Assembly (NCBI GenBank): GCA_947579665.1
Contig: OX388350.1
Location: 91,717,152 to 91,781,151 of the forward strand
Origin: Sympetrum striolatum
Taxonomy: Eukaryota > Arthropoda > Insecta > Odonata > Libellulidae
Length of the DNA: 64,000 nucleotides
Direction: 5' to 3'
Shown here one piece after another: positions 23,181 to 38,000 of this stretch. The notes under the pieces were generated by a model, which saw only the letters and a program-made list of their open reading frames with translations, had not been told where the DNA came from and made no database searches. The first letter of the stretch is position 1. Each line of letters begins with the position of its first letter. The translations under genes and the position numbers were made by a program.

Positions 23181-24278
23181 ATACCCAGATACCCAGATAG
23201 GATACTAATTCACAGCCTAATCTGCTAGCGTCATTGATCTGAAATTTTTATGACATATTGGCCATAACGTGAAACCCCCAGGAAAAAAGCGACTTTGATC
23301 CTCAGTGTCATAGGTTCGATTCCAGAGGGGCCCAAAGTCCCGATTTTTCCCGTTTAAATGCATTACCGTGATTTTCGGGAATAAAAAAAAAATACTTTCC
23401 GGATAGGTAGAGAAATAAAACTCAAGGAGCCTATATATATGGTAATGATCTATCGAAATCATAAATGCGTTTTACGAAAAATATCCTAAGTTCGATGCTA
23501 GGTCGAGGCAAAAATCGGCCGTTTAAAAAGCATTGTGGCGATTTTTATGATTTTTTTTGGACCCTTTCCCGATGCCATGGATATTTGAAATTCGGCATGA
23601 GGTTGGAAATCATAAATTTATTTCATAATCAAATTTTTTGTATTCGCTGATGCTCCTTGGTTCGATCCCAGAGGGCCATTTACATTCCTCAATGCATTTC
23701 TTATGGAGATAACGGAGACAAATTTTAGGTACTTCCCGGCATGATATCGATTTCAAACTTTGCACAAAATAAGATCAAGTCCTTTAGAATCATACTGTGC
23801 ATTCTCAGCGTAAATATATTTCCTGGATTCGACACCAGGCGTATCTTATATCAGTAGTTGATCCGATTTTTAATAATTATTTTGAGCCCTATCCCGATAA
23901 TATAGAAACTTGAAATTCGGCAAATAGATAGAGATCATAATTAACTTTCATGAACATGTTTTAGATTTCCAAGATCGTCCTTGGTTCGAATCCAGAGCGC
24001 CATTTACATTCCTGAAAAGTAGAACGTCGTTTGAGGCAGTTGTAGCCAATATTTCTGCTTGAATGTTCACACATAGTAAGAGAAGGTGATTTTCTGTTGT
24101 GCTACACAAAATGCTTACCAGGAAGACCCGGGTTCGATGCCAGACAATTAAATTGCATCGAATTTTAAGAATATTTTCAATACCTTTTTTTTTCTTTTGA
24201 GGGCCGTCCCGATATGATGCCGACATGAAATTATTGTTGTCGATCTGCTTGCAGTATGCAAGCTACATTTTACTCGTA
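23181..24278 (-). repeat. Repeat cluster, minus-oriented unit
   Basis: One inverted unit: module f motif at about 23310 (GGTTCGATTCCAGAGG), then e, d, c, b and a in descending order, ending with the inverted head (AGCTACATTTTACTCGTA) at 24278. It meets the preceding plus block tail-to-tail across an AT/CCAGATA microsatellite at 23150-23210, and the next plus block head-to-head across 24279-24332. Confidence 0.8.
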
Positions 24279-24332
24279 TATATATATGAATATATGATAT
24301 ATGAATGAATCCGGAGAAGCATCTATATCTAT

Positions 24333-27300
24333 TACGAGTAAAATGTTGCTTGCATACTGCAAGCAGATCGACAACACTATTTTCATGTCGGCATCATATC
24401 CGGACGGCCATCAAAAGAAAAAAATGGATTGAAATTTTTCTTAAAATATGCCTAAATTCCATCGTCTGGTTTCGAACCCGGGTCTTTACTGTGAACTTAC
24501 TATGCAGCACAATAGAACATCACCATCTCTAACGATGTGTGAAAATTCAAGCAGAAATATGGGCTACAACTGCCTCAAAAGACGTTCTAATTTTCACGAA
24601 TTTAAATGGCTCTCTGGATTCGAACCAAGGACGATCTTGGAAATCTAAAACATGTTTCTGAAAGTTATTTATGATCTCTATCTATATGCCGAATTTGAAG
24701 TCTCTATATTATTGGGAAAGGGTTCAAAATAGTTCCTATAAATTGAATCAATTACTGATTGTAGAGACGCCTGGTGTCGAACCCAGGACCTACTGGCTGC
24801 TGTGAAAACACATTATGACTTGGTTTGGCCTGATCTTATTAAATGCAAAGTTTGAAGTCAACAACTTGTCAGGAAGTACCTAAAATTTGCTTCCGTAATC
24901 TCCATAAGAAATGCATTGTAGGATGTAAATGGCCCTCTGGGATCGAACCAAGGACCATCAGCGAGTTCTAAAATTTTATTATGAAATATATTTATGATAT
25001 ATATCCACGTACCAAGTTTTAAGTTTCCAAGTCATCTGTAAGTAATTAAAAAAAATCTTAAAAATCACAATGTAAATTATGCAAAGTCGATACCATGCCG
25101 GGAAGTGCCTAAATTTTGTTTCCGTTATCTCCGTAAGAAATGCATTGAGAAATGCAAATGGTCCTCTGGGATCGAACCAAGGACCATCAGCAAATATGTA
25201 AAATTTGATTATGAAACCTATTCATGATATCTATCCACGTGCCGAGTTTCAAGTATCTATGTTATCGGGAAAGGATTCAAAAAAAATCTTCAAAATCGCC
25301 GCAATGCATTTTAAACGGCCGATTTTTGCCCCGACCTAGCATCGAACCATGGACCATGTTCGGCGATGCCTTTTTTATTTTCGTTGGATATCCACGGCAT
25401 CTAGCGATCCCTTGAATTTCAACTCTCTACCTTTCGGAGAAGTGCCTCAAAAAAATTTTCGAAAATCCTCACCATATATCCTTATGGAGAAAATCGGGAC
25501 TTTGGGGCCTTCTGGAATCGAACCCATGACACTGAGGTTCAAAGTCGGATTTTTTCTGGAGGTTACACGATATGGCCAATATGTCGTAAAAATTTCAAGT
25601 TAGTGGCACTTGTGGAACATGCTTAGACTTTTGATGCCCTATGAATGAATGAATGAGTGAGTGTGTATATAGGTATATCCGGAGAAGCGTCTATATATAT
25701 ATACGAGTGCAATGTAGCTTGCATACTGCAAGCAGATCGGCAATATTATTTTATTTCGGCATCATATCGAGACGGTCCTCATAAGAAAAAAAAAAGGATT
25801 GAAAATATTCTTAAAATTCGCTTCAATTTTAGCGTCTTGCATCGAACCCGGGTCTTCCTGGTGAACTTACTATGTAGCACAATAGAAGATCACCATCTCT
25901 AACTATGTGTGAAAATTCAAGCAGAAATATTCGCTACAACTGCCTCAAAAGACGTTCTCATTTTCACGAATTTAAATGGCTCTCTGGATTCGAACCAAGG
26001 ACGATCTTGGAAATCTAAAAAATGTTTCTGAAAGTTATTTATGATCTCTATCTACATGCCGAATTTCAAGTTTCTATATTGTTGGGAAAGGGTTCAAAAT
26101 AATTATTGAAAATCGGATCAGTTACTGATATTAGAGACGCCTGGTGTCGAACCCAGGACACATTGACAGCTGGGAATAAACAGTTTTATTTATATACACT
26201 TAATCTTTCTTAGTGCAAAGTTTGAAGTCTTTATCGTGCCGGGAAGAACCTATAATTTGTTTCCGTTATCTCCGTAAGAAATGCATTGTAGGATGTAAAT
26301 GGCCCTCTGGGATCAAACCAAGGACCATTAGCGAGCTCTAAAATTTTATTGTGAAATATATTTATGATATATATCTACGTCCCAAGTTTCAAGTTTCCAA
26401 GTCATCTGTAAGTAATTAAAAAAAATCTTAAAAATCGCAATGTAAATTAAACGGGAGAATATTTGCCCTGGCCTAGCATCGAACCAAGGATAATATTTGT
26501 AGATGTCTTTGTGGTTTCCTTTAGATATACACGGCATCTAGCGATCTCTAGAATTTCAACTCTCAACTCTTCCGGGAAGTGCCTCAAAAAAATTTTCGAA
26601 AATCCCCGCCATGTATTCTTATGGACATAATCGTGACTTTGGGGCCTTCTGGAATCGAACCCATGACACTGAGAGTCAAAGTCGGCTTTTTCCTGGAGGT
26701 TACACGTTATGGCCAATATGTCGTAAAAATTTCAAGTCAGTGGCACTTGTGGAACATGCTTAGACTTTTGATCCCCAGTGTATATATCTATTATATATAG
26801 ACGCTTCTCCGGATATACCTATATATCTATTATACGAGTAAAATGTTGCTTGCATACTGCAAGCACATCGATAACACATCGTTTTTTGTCGGCATCACAT
26901 AGAGTGAGTCCTCAAAAGAAAAAAAAATGGATGGAAAATATTCTTAATTTCCGCTGCAATTTATTCGTCTGGCATCGAACCCAGGTCTTCCCGGTCATAC
27001 TTACTATGCAGCACCATAGAAGATCGCCATCTGTAACTATGTGTGAAAATTCAAGTAGAAATATTAAATGCAACTGCCTCAAACGACGTCCTACGTTTCC
27101 CTTATATTCCTTATGAAAGAAATGCTAATGTGCTCTGGCATCGAACCCAGGAATAGTACGGTGTTTTCTAAATTTTTTTCTAAAACCAATTCTTTTCATA
27201 CATATTCCAGCCGAGTACGAACTTCCTATCATTTCGAGAAGTGCATCAAAAAAATAATGAAATACTAACCCAATGTATTTTAAGCGGGAGACAAATTTGC

Positions 27301-30300
27301 CACCCGGCATCGAACCCGGATCTTTCTGGTAATACTTCCTATGCAACATAATAGAAGATCATCATCTCTAACCATGTGTGAAAATTCAAGCAGAAATAAT
27401 AGCTGCAACTGCCTCAAACGACGACTTACTTTTCCCTTATATTCCTTATGAGAGAAATGTTAATGTGCTCTGGCATCGAACCCAGGAATAGTACGGGCTC
27501 AAGAAATTTTTTTTCTTAAATCAATTCTTAATATATATGTTCTAGCTGAGCGAAAAGTTCCTTACATTCCGGTAAGTGCATCAAAAAAATTAATGAAAAA
27601 CTATCCCCATGCATTTTAAATGCAGGATTTTTGCATCGTCCTAGCAACGAACCCAGGACGTTCTCATTAGTAGTCATTAATGTTTATAATAGCTCTTGAC
27701 CATATCTGTAAGGTCCTTGAATTTCGATTCTCTACCTGTCCGGGAAGTATTATTTAAAAAATTTTGAAAATTGCCACCATGTATCCTTATGGAGAATTTC
27801 GGGACTTTGGGGCCTTCTGGAATCGAACCCATGACACCGAAGTTCAATGTCGGCTTTTTCCTGGAGGTTACACGTTATGGCCAATATGTCGTAAAAATTT
27901 CAAGTCGGTGGCACTTGTGGAACATGCTTAGACTTTTGATCCCCAGTGTATATATATATATATATATATATAAGTACGAGTAAAATGTTGCTTGCATACT
28001 GCAAGCAGATCGACAACACTATTTTCATATCGGCATTATATCGGGACGGTCCTTAAAAGATAAAAAAAAGATTGAAATTTTTCTTAAAATTCGGAGAAAT
28101 ATGATCGTCTGGCATCGAACCCGGGTCTTTCCAGTGTTACTTACTATGCAGCACAATAGAACATCACCATCTCTAACTAAGTGTGAAAATTTAAGCAGAA
28201 ATATGGGCTACAATTGCCTCAAAAGACGTTCTAATTTTCACGAATTTAAATGGCTCTCTAGATTCGAACCAAGGACGATCTGGGAAATCTAGAAATTGTT
28301 TCTGAAAGTTATTTATGATCTTTATCTATATGCCGAATTTCAAGGTTCTATCTTATTGGCAAAGTTTTCAAAATAATCCCTAAAAATCAGATCAACTTCT
28401 GATTGCAGAGACACCTGGTGTCGAACCCAGGACACATTGTAAGCTGTGAATGCATAGTTTGATTTGTTAAGACTTTCTCTTCTATCATGCAAAGTTTGAA
28501 GTCGATAGCACATCGGGAAGTAGATAAAATTTGTTTTCGTTATCTCCGTAAGAAATGCATTGTGGAATTTAAATGTCCCTCTGGGATCGAACCAAGGACC
28601 ATCAGCGAATTTGTAAAATTTGATTATTATATATTGTCATGATATCCAACCTCATACCGAATTTCAAGTTTCTATGCCATCGGATAAGGGTCCAAAAAAA
28701 ATCTTAAAAATCGCCACAATGCATTTTAAACGGCCGATTTTTGCCCCGACCTAGACTCGAACCAAGGATAATATTCGTAAATGTCTTTATGGTTTACTTT
28801 AGATATGCACAGCATCTAGCGATCCCTTGAATTTCAACTCTCTCCTTTTCCGGGAAGTGCCTCAAAAAAAATTTCGAAAATCCCCGCCATGTAATCTTAT
28901 GGGGAAAATCGGGACTTTGGGGCCTTCTGGAATCGAACCCATGACACCGAGGTTCAAAGTCGGCTTTTTCCTGGAGGTTACACGTCATGGCCATAACGTG
29001 GTAAAAATTTCAAGTCGGTGGCACTTGTGGAACATGGTTAGAATTTTGATCCCCTATATATATCTATATCTATTACGAGTAAAATGTTGCTTGCATACTG
29101 CAAGCAGATCGACAACACTATTTTCATGTCGGCATCATATCCGGACGGCCATCAAAAGAAAAAAAAAGATTGAAATTTTTCTTAAAATTTGCCTAAATTC
29201 CATCGTCTGGCATCGAACACGGGTCTTTACTGTGAACTTACTATGCAGCACAATAGAACATCACCATCTCTAACTATGTGTGAAAATTCAAGCAGAAATA
29301 TGGGCTACAACTGCCTCAGAAGACGTTCTAATTTTCACGAATTTAAATGGGTCTCTGGATTCGAACCAAGGACGATCTTAGAAATCTAAAAAATGTTTCT
29401 GAAAGTTATTTATGATCTCTATCTATATGCCGAATTTGAAGTTTCTATATTATTGGCAAAGGTTTCAAAATAATTCCTAAAAATCGGATCAACTTCTGAT
29501 TGCAGAGACACCTGGTGTCGAACCCAGGACAGTTTGATAGCTGTGAATGCACTGTTTGATTTGTATGGACTTGATCTTTCTACATGCAAAGTTTGAAGTC
29601 GATATCGTGCCGGGAAGTAGCTAAAATTTGTTTCCGTTATCTCCGTAAGAAAAGCATTGGGAAGTGCAAATGGTCCTTTTTCCTGGAGGTTACACGTTAT
29701 GGCCAATATGTCGTAAAAATTTCAAGTCGGTGGCACTTGTGGAACATGCTTAGACTTTTGATCCCCAGTGTATATCTATTATATATAGACGCTTCTCCGG
29801 ATATACTTATATATATCTATTATATATAGATGCTTCTCCGGATTCATTCATGTATCCATATCTATTATACGAGTAAAATGTTGCTTGCATACTGCAAGCA
29901 GATCGACAACACTAATTTCATATCGGCATTATATCGGGACGGTCCTCAAAAGAAAAAAAAAAAGATTAAATTTTTTCTGAAAATTCGCTGAAATTTATCG
30001 TCTGGCATCAAACCCGGGTCTTACTGACTATGTGTGAAAATTCAAGCTGAAATATTGGTTACAACTGCCTCAAAAGACGTTCTAATTTTTACGAATGTGA
30101 ATGGCTCTCGGGACTCGAACCAAGGACGATCTTGGAAATCTAAAAAATGTTTTTGAAAGATATTTATGATCTCTATCTATATAAAGAATTTCAAGTTTCT
30201 ATTTTATTGTGAAAGGTTTCAAAATAATTCCTAAAAATCGGGTAAACTTCTGATTTCAGAGACACCTGGTGTCGAACCCAGGACGTATTGCAAGCTGTGA

Positions 30301-30960
30301 ATGCACAGTTTGATTTGTAAAGACTTGCTCTTCTATCATGCAAAGTTTGAAGTCAATAGCATGCCGGGAAGTACCTAAATTTTGTTTCCGTTATCTCCGT
30401 AGGAAATTCATTGAGGAATGTAAATGTCCCTCTGGGATCGAACCAAGGACCATCAGCGAATATGTAAGATTCGATTAAGATATATTTTTATGGTGTCTAA
30501 CCTCATACCGAATTTCAAGTTTCTATGCCATCGGAAAAGGGTCCAAAAAAAATCTTAAAAATCGCCACAGTGCATTTTAAACGGCAGATTTTTGCCCCGA
30601 CCTAGCATCGAACCAAGGATAATATTCGTAGATGTCTTTATGGTTTCCTTTAGATATGCGCGGCATCTAGCGATCCCTTGAATTTCATCTCTCAATTCTT
30701 CCGGGAAGTGCCTCAAAAAAATTTTCGAAAATCCCCGCCATGTATCCTTATGGGGAAAATCGCGACTTTGGGGCCTTCTGGAATCGAACCCATGACACCG
30801 AGGTTCAAAGTCGGCTTTTTCCTGGAGGTTACACGTTATGGCCAATACGTCGCAAAAATTTTAAGTCGTTGGCACTTGTGGAACATGCTAAGACTTTTGA
30901 TCCCCAGTGTATATCTATTATATATAGATGCTTCTCCGGATTCATTCATGGATATACCTA
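24333..30960 (+). repeat. Repeat cluster, plus-oriented block 2 (six units)
   Basis: Heads at 24333, 25702, 26833, 27975, 29074 and 29868. Spacing is 1369, 1131, 1142, 1099 and 794 bp; the short last interval reflects a unit that lost modules. The starts of the 24333 and 29074 units are almost identical over about 330 bp, more alike than neighbours, as expected from recent segment duplication or gene conversion. Confidence 0.8.
25702..26780 (+). repeat. Reference six-module unit of the B-box repeat
   Basis: This complete unit shows the design. Head TACGAG at 25702 and palindrome GCTTGCATACTGCAAGC. Motif positions: a 25842, b 25990, c 26147, d 26313 (mutated to ATCAAACC), e 26479, f 26655; intervals 148, 157, 166, 166 and 176 bp. 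It ends with CTTAGACTTTTGATCCCCAG and a TATA-rich spacer. The unit at 29868 has intervals 157, 166, 170 and 176 for b-f. Confidence 0.8.
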
Positions 30961-30961
30961 T

Positions 30962-30962
<1 letters not shown>

Positions 30963-31001
<39 letters not shown>

Positions 31002-31002
31002 G
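30963..31002. repeat. TAGA microsatellite at the centre of the inverted repeat
   Basis: About ten TAGA units between the tail of the last plus unit and the tail of the first minus unit. A similar TAGA run occurs at 35042-35075 and a TCTA run at about 20931-20950, always in unit tails. Confidence 0.9.
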
Positions 31003-34000
31003 ATACTAATTCACAGCCTAAACCACAAGCGTCATTGACTTGACATTTTTACGACCTATTGGCCATAACGTGTAACCGCCAGAAAAATTGCGACTATGAT
31101 CCTCAGGGTAATGGGTTCGATTCCAGAGGGCCCCAAAGTCGCGATTTTCTCCATAAGAATACATGGCGGGGATTTTCGAAAATTTTTTTGAGGTACTTCC
31201 CGGTGAGAGAAAGAGTTGAAACTCGTGGGATCGCTAGAAGCCGTGCATATCCAACGAAAATCAGAAAAACATCTTAGAATATAGTCCATGGTTCGATGCT
31301 AGGTCGGGGCAAAAATCGGCCGTTTAAAATGCATTGCGGCGATTTTGATGATTTTTTTTGGATCCTTTCCCGATAACATGGATATTCGAAACTCGGCACG
31401 TGGATAGATATCATGAATATACTTCATAATCAAATTTTACATGTTCGCTGATTCTCCTTGGTTCGATCCCAGAGGGCGATATGCACTTCTCAATGCATTT
31501 CTTACGGAGATAACGGAAACAAAATTTAGGTACTTTCCGGTATGCTATCAACTTCAAACTTTGCATGATACAAGAGCAAGTCTTTACAAATCAAACTGTG
31601 CATTCACAGCCCTTAATATGTCCTGGGTTCGACACCAGGTGTCTCTGAAAACAGAAGTTGATCCGATATTTAGGAATTATTTTGAAACCTTTCCCAATAA
31701 AATAGAAACTTGAAATTCGGCATATAGATAGAGATCATAAATAACTTTCAGAAACATGTTTTAGATTTCCACGATCATCCTTGGTTCGAGTCCCGAGAGG
31801 CATTAACATTCGTGAAAATTAGAACGTTTTTTGAGGCAGGTATAGCCAATATTTCTGCTTGAATTTTCACACATAGTTAGAGATGGTGATCTTCTATTGT
31901 GTTTCATAGTAGGTTTACCAGTAAGACCCGGCGTCGATGCCAGACGATGAAATTTCAGCGAATTTTAAGAAAAAATTAAATCCTCTTTTTTTCCCGATAT
32001 GATGCCGATATGAAATTAGTATTGCCGATCTGCTTGCAGTATGCAAGCTACATTTTACTCGTATATATATATAAGTATATCCGGAGAAGCGTCTATATAT
32101 AATAGATATATAGATGCTTCTCCGGATTCATTCATATATCATATATATTCATATATATATATATATAGAGAGGATACAAAGTCACAGGCTAAACCACTAG
32201 CGTCAATGGCTTGAAATTTTTACGACATATTGGCCATAACGTATAACCTCCAGAAAAATTGCGATTTTGAACCTCAGTGTCATGGGTTCGATTCCAGAGG
32301 GCCCCAAAGTCCCGATTTTTCCCGTTTAAATGCATTGCTTTGATATTCGGGAATTTAAAAAAAATACTTTCCGTATAGGTAGAGAATCGAAACTCAAGAA
32401 GCCTATATATATGGTCATCATCTATCGAAAACATAAATGAGTTTTACGGAAAATATCCTGGGTTCGATGCTAGGTCGGGGCAAAAATCGGCCGTTTAAAA
32501 TGCATTGTGGCGATTTTTAAGATTTTTTTTTGACCCTTTCCCGATGGCATGGAAACTTGAAATTTGGCATGGGGTTAGAAATCATAAATATATTTCATAA
32601 TAAAATTTTTTGTATTCGCTTATGGTCCTTGGTTCGATCCCAGAGGGCCATTTGCACTCCACAATGCATTTCTTATGGGGATAACGGAAACAAATTTTAG
32701 GTACTTCCCGGCATGCTATCGACTTAAAACTTAGCATGATAGAAGAACCAGTCTTAACAAATTTAACTATGCATTCAGAGCTATCAATGTGTCCTGGGGT
32801 CGACACCAGGTGTCTCTGCAATCAGAAGTTGATCCGATTTTTAACAATTATTTTGAAACCTTTCCTAATAATATAGAAACTTGAAATTTAACATATAGAT
32901 TGATATCAATAATAACTTTCAGAAACATTTTTTAAATTTCCATGATCGTCCTTGGTTCGAGTCCCGAGAGCCATTTACATTCGTGAACATTAGAGCGTCT
33001 TTTGAGGCAGTTGTAGCCAATATTTCTGCTTGAATTTTCACACATAGTTAGAGATTTTTTTTGACCCTTTCCCGATGGCATGGAAACTTGAAATTTGGCA
33101 TGGGGTTAGAAATCATAAATATATTTCAGAATCAAATTTTGCATATTCGCTGATGGTCCTTGGTTCGATCCCAGAGAGCCATTTACATTCCTCAATGCAT
33201 TTCTTATGGAGATAACGGAAAAAGGTTTTAGGTACTTCCCGGCTTGATATCGACTTCAAACTTAGTTTAAAAATAAGATGTCCTGATATGTCATAATGTG
33301 CATTCCCAGCTAACAATATTTCCGGGGTTCGACACCAGGCGTCTCTACAATCAGTAAATTATCCGATAATTAGGAATTTTTTTGAACCCCTTCCCAGTAA
33401 AATTAAAACAGGAAATTAGGTATATAGATAGAGAACATAGATACATTTCAAAAACATATTTTAGATTTTCTAAATCGTACTTGATTCGAATCCAGAGAGC
33501 CATTTACATTATCGAAAAGTAGGACGTCGTTTGAGGCAGTTGGAGCCAATATTTCTGCTTGAATTTTCACACATAGTAAGAGATGGTGATTTTCTGTTGT
33601 GCCGCATATTACGTTCACCAGGAAGGCCTAGGTTCGATGCCAGACGATTAAATTGCAGCGAATTTTAAGAACTTTTTCAATCCCTTTTTATTTTCTATTG
33701 AGGGCCGTCCCGATATGATGCCGACAAGAAATTAGTGTTGTCGATCTGCTTGCAGTATGCAAGCTACATTTTACTCGTATATATATATATATAGGTATAT
33801 CCGGAGAAACGTCTATATATAATAGATATCCGGAGAAGCGTCTATATATAATAGATATATAGATGCTTCTCCGGATTCATTCATGTATCCATATATATAT
33901 ATATATATATAGAGAGAGAGGATACAAACTCACAGGCCAAACCACAAGCGTCATTGTCTTGAAATTTTTACGACATATTGGCCATAACGTATAACCTCCA

Positions 34001-35042
34001 GAAAAATTGCGATTTTGAACCTCAGTGTCATGGGTTCGATTCCAGAGGGCCCCAAAGTCCCAATTTTTCCCGTTTAAATGCATTGCTTTGATTTTCGGGA
34101 ATTAAAAAAAAATACTTCCCGGATAGGTAGAAAATCAAAACTCAAGGAGCATATATATATGAACATGATCTATCGAAAACATAAACGAGTTTTACGGAGA
34201 ATATCCTGGGTTCGATGCTAGGTCGGGGCAAAAATCAGCCGTTTAAAATTCATTGTGGCGATTTTTAAGATTTTTTTTGGACCCCTTTCCGAAAGCATGG
34301 AAACTTGAAATTTGGCATGGGGTTAGAAATAATAAATATATTTCATAATCAAATTTTACATATTCGCTGATGGTCCTTGGTTCGATCCCAGAGGGCCATT
34401 CGCACTCCACAATGCATTTCTTAAGGGGATAATGGAAACACATTTTAGGTACTTCCCGGTATGATATCGACTTTTAACTTTGTGTGAAATTAGATCAAGT
34501 CCTAGCAAGTCATTTTGTGCATTTACAGCTTCCAATACGTCCAGGTTTCGACACCAGGCGTCTCTACAATCAGTCACTGATCCGATTTTTAAGAATTATT
34601 TTGAACCCATTCCGAATAATATTAAAACTTGAAATTCGGCATAAATATAGAACTTATAGATACATTTCGAAAACATATTATATTTTTCCTAGATCGTCCT
34701 TGGTTCGAATCCAGAGAGCTATTAACATTCGTGAAAAGTAGGTCTTTGTTTGAGGCAGTTGCAGCCAATATTTCTGCTTGAATTTTCACACCTATTTAGA
34801 GAAGATGATCTTCTGATGTGCTGCCTAGAAATTTCACCAAAAAGACCCGGGTTCGATGCTAAAAAATTAAATTGAAGCGAATTTTATGAATATTTTCAAT
34901 CCTTTTTTTTCTTTTCCGGGACCGTCCCGACATAATGCCGTTATGAAATTAGTGTTGTCGATCTGCTTGCAGTATGCAAGCTACATTTTACTCGTAATAG
35001 ATATATAGAAGCTTCTCCGGATTCATTCATGGATATACCTAT

Positions 35043-35074
<32 letters not shown>

Positions 35075-38000
35075 GATACTAATTCACAGCCTAAACCACA
35101 AGCGTCATTGACTTGAAATTTTTACGACGTATTGGCCATAACGTGTAACCGCCACAAAAAATGCGATTTTGATCCTCAGGGTCATGGGTTCGATTCCAGA
35201 GGGCCCCAAAGTCGCGATTTTCTCCATAAGAATACATGGCGGGGATTTTCGAAAATTTTTTTGAGGTACTTCCCGGAGAGATAGAGAGTTGAAACTCGAG
35301 GGATCGCTAGAAGCCGTGCGTATCCAACGAAAATCAGAAAAACATCTTAGAATATAGTCCATGGTTCGATGCTAGGTCGGGGCAAAAATCGGCCGTTTAA
35401 AATGCATTGTGGCGATTTTGAAGATTTTTTTGGATCCTTTCTCGATAACATGGATATTCGAAACTCGGCACGTGGATAGATATCATGAATATACTTTATA
35501 ATCAAATTTTACATGTTCGCTGATTGTCCTTGGTTCAATCCCAGAGGGCCATTTGCACTTCGCAATGCATTTCTTACGGAGATAAAGGAAAAAAAATTTA
35601 AGTACTTTCGGGAATGCTATCAACTTCAAACTTTGCATGATACAAGAGAAAGTCTTTACAAATCAAACTGTGCATTCACAGCTTGCAATACGTCCTGGGT
35701 TCGACACCAGGTGTCTCTGAAATCAGAAGTTGATCCGATTTTTAGGAATTATTTTGAAACCTTTCCTTATAAAATAGAAACTTGAAATTCGGCATATAGA
35801 TATAAATCATAAATAACCTTCAGAAACATGTTTTAGATTTCCACGAACGTCCTTGGTTCAAGTCCCGAGAGGCATTAACATTCGTGAAAATTAGAACATT
35901 TTTTGAGGCAGTTATAGCCAATATTTCTGCTTGAATTTTCACACATAGTTAGAGATGGTGATCTTCTATTGTGTTTCATAGTAGGTTTACCAGTAAGACC
36001 CGGGTTCGATGCCAGACGATGAAATTTCAGCGAATTTTCAGAAAAAATTAAATCCTTTTTTTTCTTTTGAGGACCGTCCCGATATGATGCCGATGTGAAA
36101 TTAGTATTGCCGATCTGCTTGCAGTATGCAAGCTACATTTTACTCGTATAATAGATACATGAATGAATCCGGAGAAGCATCTATATATAATTGATATCCG
36201 GAGAACCGTCTATATATAATAGATACACTGGGGATCAAAAGTCTAACCATGTTCCGCAAGTGCCACCGACTTGAAATTTTTACGACATATTGGCCATAAC
36301 GTGTAACCTCCAGGAAAAAGCCGACTTTGAACCTCAGTGTCATGGGTTCGATTCCAGAAGGCCCCGAAGTCGCGATTTTGTCCATAAGAATACATGGCGG
36401 GGATTTTCGAAAATTTTTTTGAGGCACTTCCCGGAAGAGTTGAGAGTTGAAATTCTATAGATCGCTAGATGCCGTGCATATCTAAAGGAAACCACAAAGA
36501 CATCTACAATTATTATCCTTGGTTCGATGCTAGGCCAGGGCAAATATTCGCCCGTTTAATTTACATTGCGATTTTTAAGATTTTTTTAAATTACTTACAG
36601 ATGACTTGGAAACTTGAAACTTGGCACGTGGATATATATCATAAATATATTTCATAATAAAATTTTAGAACTCACTGATGGTCCTTGGTTCGTTCCCAGA
36701 GGGCCATTTACATCCTACAATGCATTTCTTATGGAGATTACGGAAGCAAATTTTAGGTACTTCCTGGCAAGTTGTTGACTTCAAACTATGCATTTAATAA
36801 GATCAGGTCCAACAAAGTCATAATGTGTTTTCACAGCCGCAGTAGGTCCTGGGTTCGACACCAGGTGTCTCTACAATCAGTAATTGATTCAATTCTTAGG
36901 AACTATTTTGAACCCTTTCCCAATAATATAGAAACTTCAAATTCGACATATAGATAGAGATCATAAATAACTTTCAGAAACATGTTTTAGATTTCCAAGA
37001 TCGTCCTTGGTTCGAATCCAGAGAGCCATTTAAATTCGTGAAAATTAGAACGTCTTTTGAGGCAGTTGTAGCCCATATTTCTGCTTGAATTTTCACACAT
37101 AGTTAGAGATGGTGATCTTCTATTGTGTTTCATAGTAGGTTTACCAGTAAGACTCGGGATCAATGCCAGACGATGGAATTTCAGCGAATTTTAAGAAAAA
37201 TTTCAATCCATTTTTTTCTTTTGATGGCCGTCCCGATATGATGCCGACATGAAAATAGTGTTGTCGATCTGCTTGCAGTATGCAAGCAACATTTTACTCT
37301 TATATATATATATATATAGGTATATCCGGAGAAACGTCTATATATAATAGATATCCGGAGAAGCGTCTATATATAATAGATATGAATGAATCCGGAGAAG
37401 CATAACGTGTAACTTCCAGAAAAATTGCGATTTTGAACTTCAGTGTCATGGGTTCGATTCCAGAGGGCCCCAAAGTCCCGATTTTTCCGTTTAAATGCAT
37501 TGCTTTGATTTTCGGGAATTAAAAAAAAATACATCTCGGATAGGTAGAGAATCAAAACTCAAGGAGCCTATATATATGATCATGGTCTATCGAAATCATT
37601 TATGACTTATACGGATAATATCCTGGGTTCGATGCTAGGACGTTGCAAAAATCGGCCGTTTAAAATACATTGAGGTAGTATTTCATTATTTTTTTTCATG
37701 CACTTATCGAAATGATAGGAAATTCTTTCTTTTATGGAAATGTATATTAAGCATGGGTTTTAGAAAAAAATTTACATAAGACCGTACTGTTCCTGGGTTC
37801 GATGCCAGAGCACATTAAATTTTCTCTCATAAGGAATACATGGGAAAAGTAGGACGTAGTTTGAAGCAGTTGCAGCAAATATTTCTGCCTGAATTTCCAT
37901 ACATAGAGATGGTGATACTGCTGTGCTGCATAGGAAGTATTACCAGAAAGACCCGGGTTCGATGCCAAACGATTAAAATGCAGCGAATTTTAAAAATATT

